From: Flavobacteriales bacterium | GTDB lineage: Bacteria > Bacteroidota > Bacteroidia > Flavobacteriales_D > CANHHI01 | Direction of reading: 5' to 3' | Assembly (NCBI GenBank): GCA_947460225.1 | Contig: CANHHI010000096.1 | Span: forward strand, 1-6,328 | DNA: 6,328 nt | Shown here: piece by piece, positions 5,573 through 6,328 of the stretch | Position numbering within the stretch: the stretch's first letter is position 1 | How the letters are laid out: each line of letters starts with the position of its first letter | Notes under the pieces: generated by a model | What the model was told of the DNA's origin: nothing | Seen by the model: the letters and a program-made list of their open reading frames with translations, nothing else | The model's database searches: none | Position numbers and translations under genes: made by a program

Positions 5573-6328
5573 TTATTGAGATATAACCCGACAGTTTGTG
5601 TCTAAAATGATTTGATTATTTTTTGTGCTTAATATGATTTGCGCACCTTGCACGTGGAAACTATCATACATAGTCGCCACCACTTCGCTGGCTGTTTTCC
5701 CACTTAAAACGCCCCATTTACCTGCTTGTTGAATGGCAAAGCAAGTGGAATTTTCTATTTTTTGAATGCTTTCATAACCAATGGGATTGAGCATTAAAAA
5801 AGTTTTAATATCAGAATCCGATATATATGCACCGTCCATAAAATCCCAAGGATGATATACTGCGCTGGGATTAAAGTCAACGGTAATGGCATAGCTTCCA
5901 AAAGGCGTTTTAAAAAGTGGATTTAGCACAAACATACTGGGTGTGCCTATTGTTAAACTTGGAGATATACCGTCAATGTGTGGGTGTTCGGGTGTATTTT
6001 CGATAACGATATCTAAACCATTTGGCATATTGGAAACATCTAAAACCGTATGGCTTTGGTTATTTACTTTAAATAATGCAATGCTAAAGCCTTGTACAAT
6101 AGCTTGACTGCCGTGTTTTGCAGAAAACCCAGCAAAACCATTTGGCGATATAAAATACTTTTTATCTTCTATGCTAATTTTCCAATTGCTGATGTCTGCA
6201 AAAGGCACGTTTTTAAAATAATCATCAAATGCGGTGCTGGTGTTTTTTGAGACTATTGCCTTGTTTTTGGCGGGTGCGATGCTTTGCTTTTTGCATGCAA
6301 CAAAAGACAGGCTTAAAGCAAAAGCCAA
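5573..6328 (-). CDS. Probable lipoprotein of unknown function (partial, N-terminus beyond window)
   Basis: The reading frame enters from the right edge and stops at 5573 (TAA), giving 252 codons including the stop; the true start is beyond 6328. The first visible residues are hydrophobic (AFALSLSFVAC) and lead to a cysteine at residue 12 followed by KKQ, consistent with the end of a lipoprotein signal peptide. The lipobox is imperfect because Phe, not Leu, occupies position -3. A Lys/Ser/Thr/Ala-rich linker (13-32) precedes a globular region rich in beta-strand-like sequence with two more cysteines (C196, C246). Near residues 202-222 the pattern QAGKWGVLSGKTASEVV..MYD resembles one degenerate WG repeat, but there is only one and I do not treat it as proof. 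I do not recognise the family. It probably sits in the envelope. Its stop lies about 70 bp upstream of pheS, with no clear terminator between them. Confidence 0.75.
   Translation of the reverse strand: MAFALSLSFVACKKQSIAPAKNKAIVSKNTSTAFDDYFKNVPFADISNWKISIEDKKYFISPNGFAGFSAKHGSQAIVQGFSIALFKVNNQSHTVLDVSNMPNGLDIVIENTPEHPHIDGISPSLTIGTPSMFVLNPLFKTPFGSYAITVDFNPSAVYHPWDFMDGAYISDSDIKTFLMLNPIGYESIQKIENSTCFAIQQAGKWGVLSGKTASEVVATMYDSFHVQGAQIILSTKNNQIILDTNCRVISQ

Noticed and set aside
1..6328. tRNA, rRNA, CRISPR, insertion sequence or defence system
   Set aside because: Reading both strands showed no cloverleaf-type repeats, spaced direct repeats, transposase motifs or terminal repeats. The HD protein could suggest antiviral dNTPase activity, but its setting among housekeeping genes gives no support for a defence island.

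Overview
The window looks like part of a Bacteroidota chromosome. The main evidence is regulatory: four genes carry a Bacteroidota-type -7 box (TAnnTTTG) just upstream of the start and a fifth has a one-mismatch version. I see no Shine-Dalgarno AGGAGG-like sequence before any of the starts. The class I ribonucleotide reductase small subunit is of the eukaryote-like type found in this phylum, and pheS stands alone without pheT beside it. The DNA is AT-rich, and TTG/GTG starts are needed for two genes. No rRNA, tRNA, CRISPR array, insertion sequence or phage gene was seen, so this is core housekeeping DNA rather than an accessory island.

Layout from left to right. Bases 1-841 (minus) hold the N-terminal 280 residues of the ribonucleotide reductase R2 subunit, cut by the window edge. 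Bases 842-1069 are a divergent control region with an nrdB promoter, an oxidoreductase promoter and several small dyads. Bases 1070-2131 (plus) encode an FAD-dependent DAO-family oxidoreductase, overlapping by 14 bp the ribonuclease P protein gene rnpA (2118-2528, plus, TTG start). rnpA converges on, and overlaps by 26 bp, an HD-domain dNTPase-like phosphohydrolase (2503-3732, minus). Next are a membrane-anchored SRPBCC protein with an acidic tail (3791-4444, minus), pheS (4485-5501, minus) and a probable lipoprotein of unknown function cut by the right edge (5573-6328, minus). No gene-free stretch exceeds 300 bases.

Functionally, the window mixes dNTP supply (R2), probable dNTP removal (the SAMHD1/dGTPase-like HD protein), tRNA maturation (RnpA) and tRNA charging (PheS), plus two envelope proteins. 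The right-hand minus-strand genes are in tandem, but pheS, the SRPBCC gene and the HD gene each have their own -7 box. A terminator-like hairpin separates the SRPBCC and HD genes, so they are probably separate short transcripts and not one operon. Only the oxidoreductase and rnpA look like a true two-gene operon. I found no convincing undescribed multi-gene system. The best leads are the oxidoreductase/rnpA coupling, the hairpin that overlaps a promoter, the very short mRNA leaders, and the unassigned lipoprotein.
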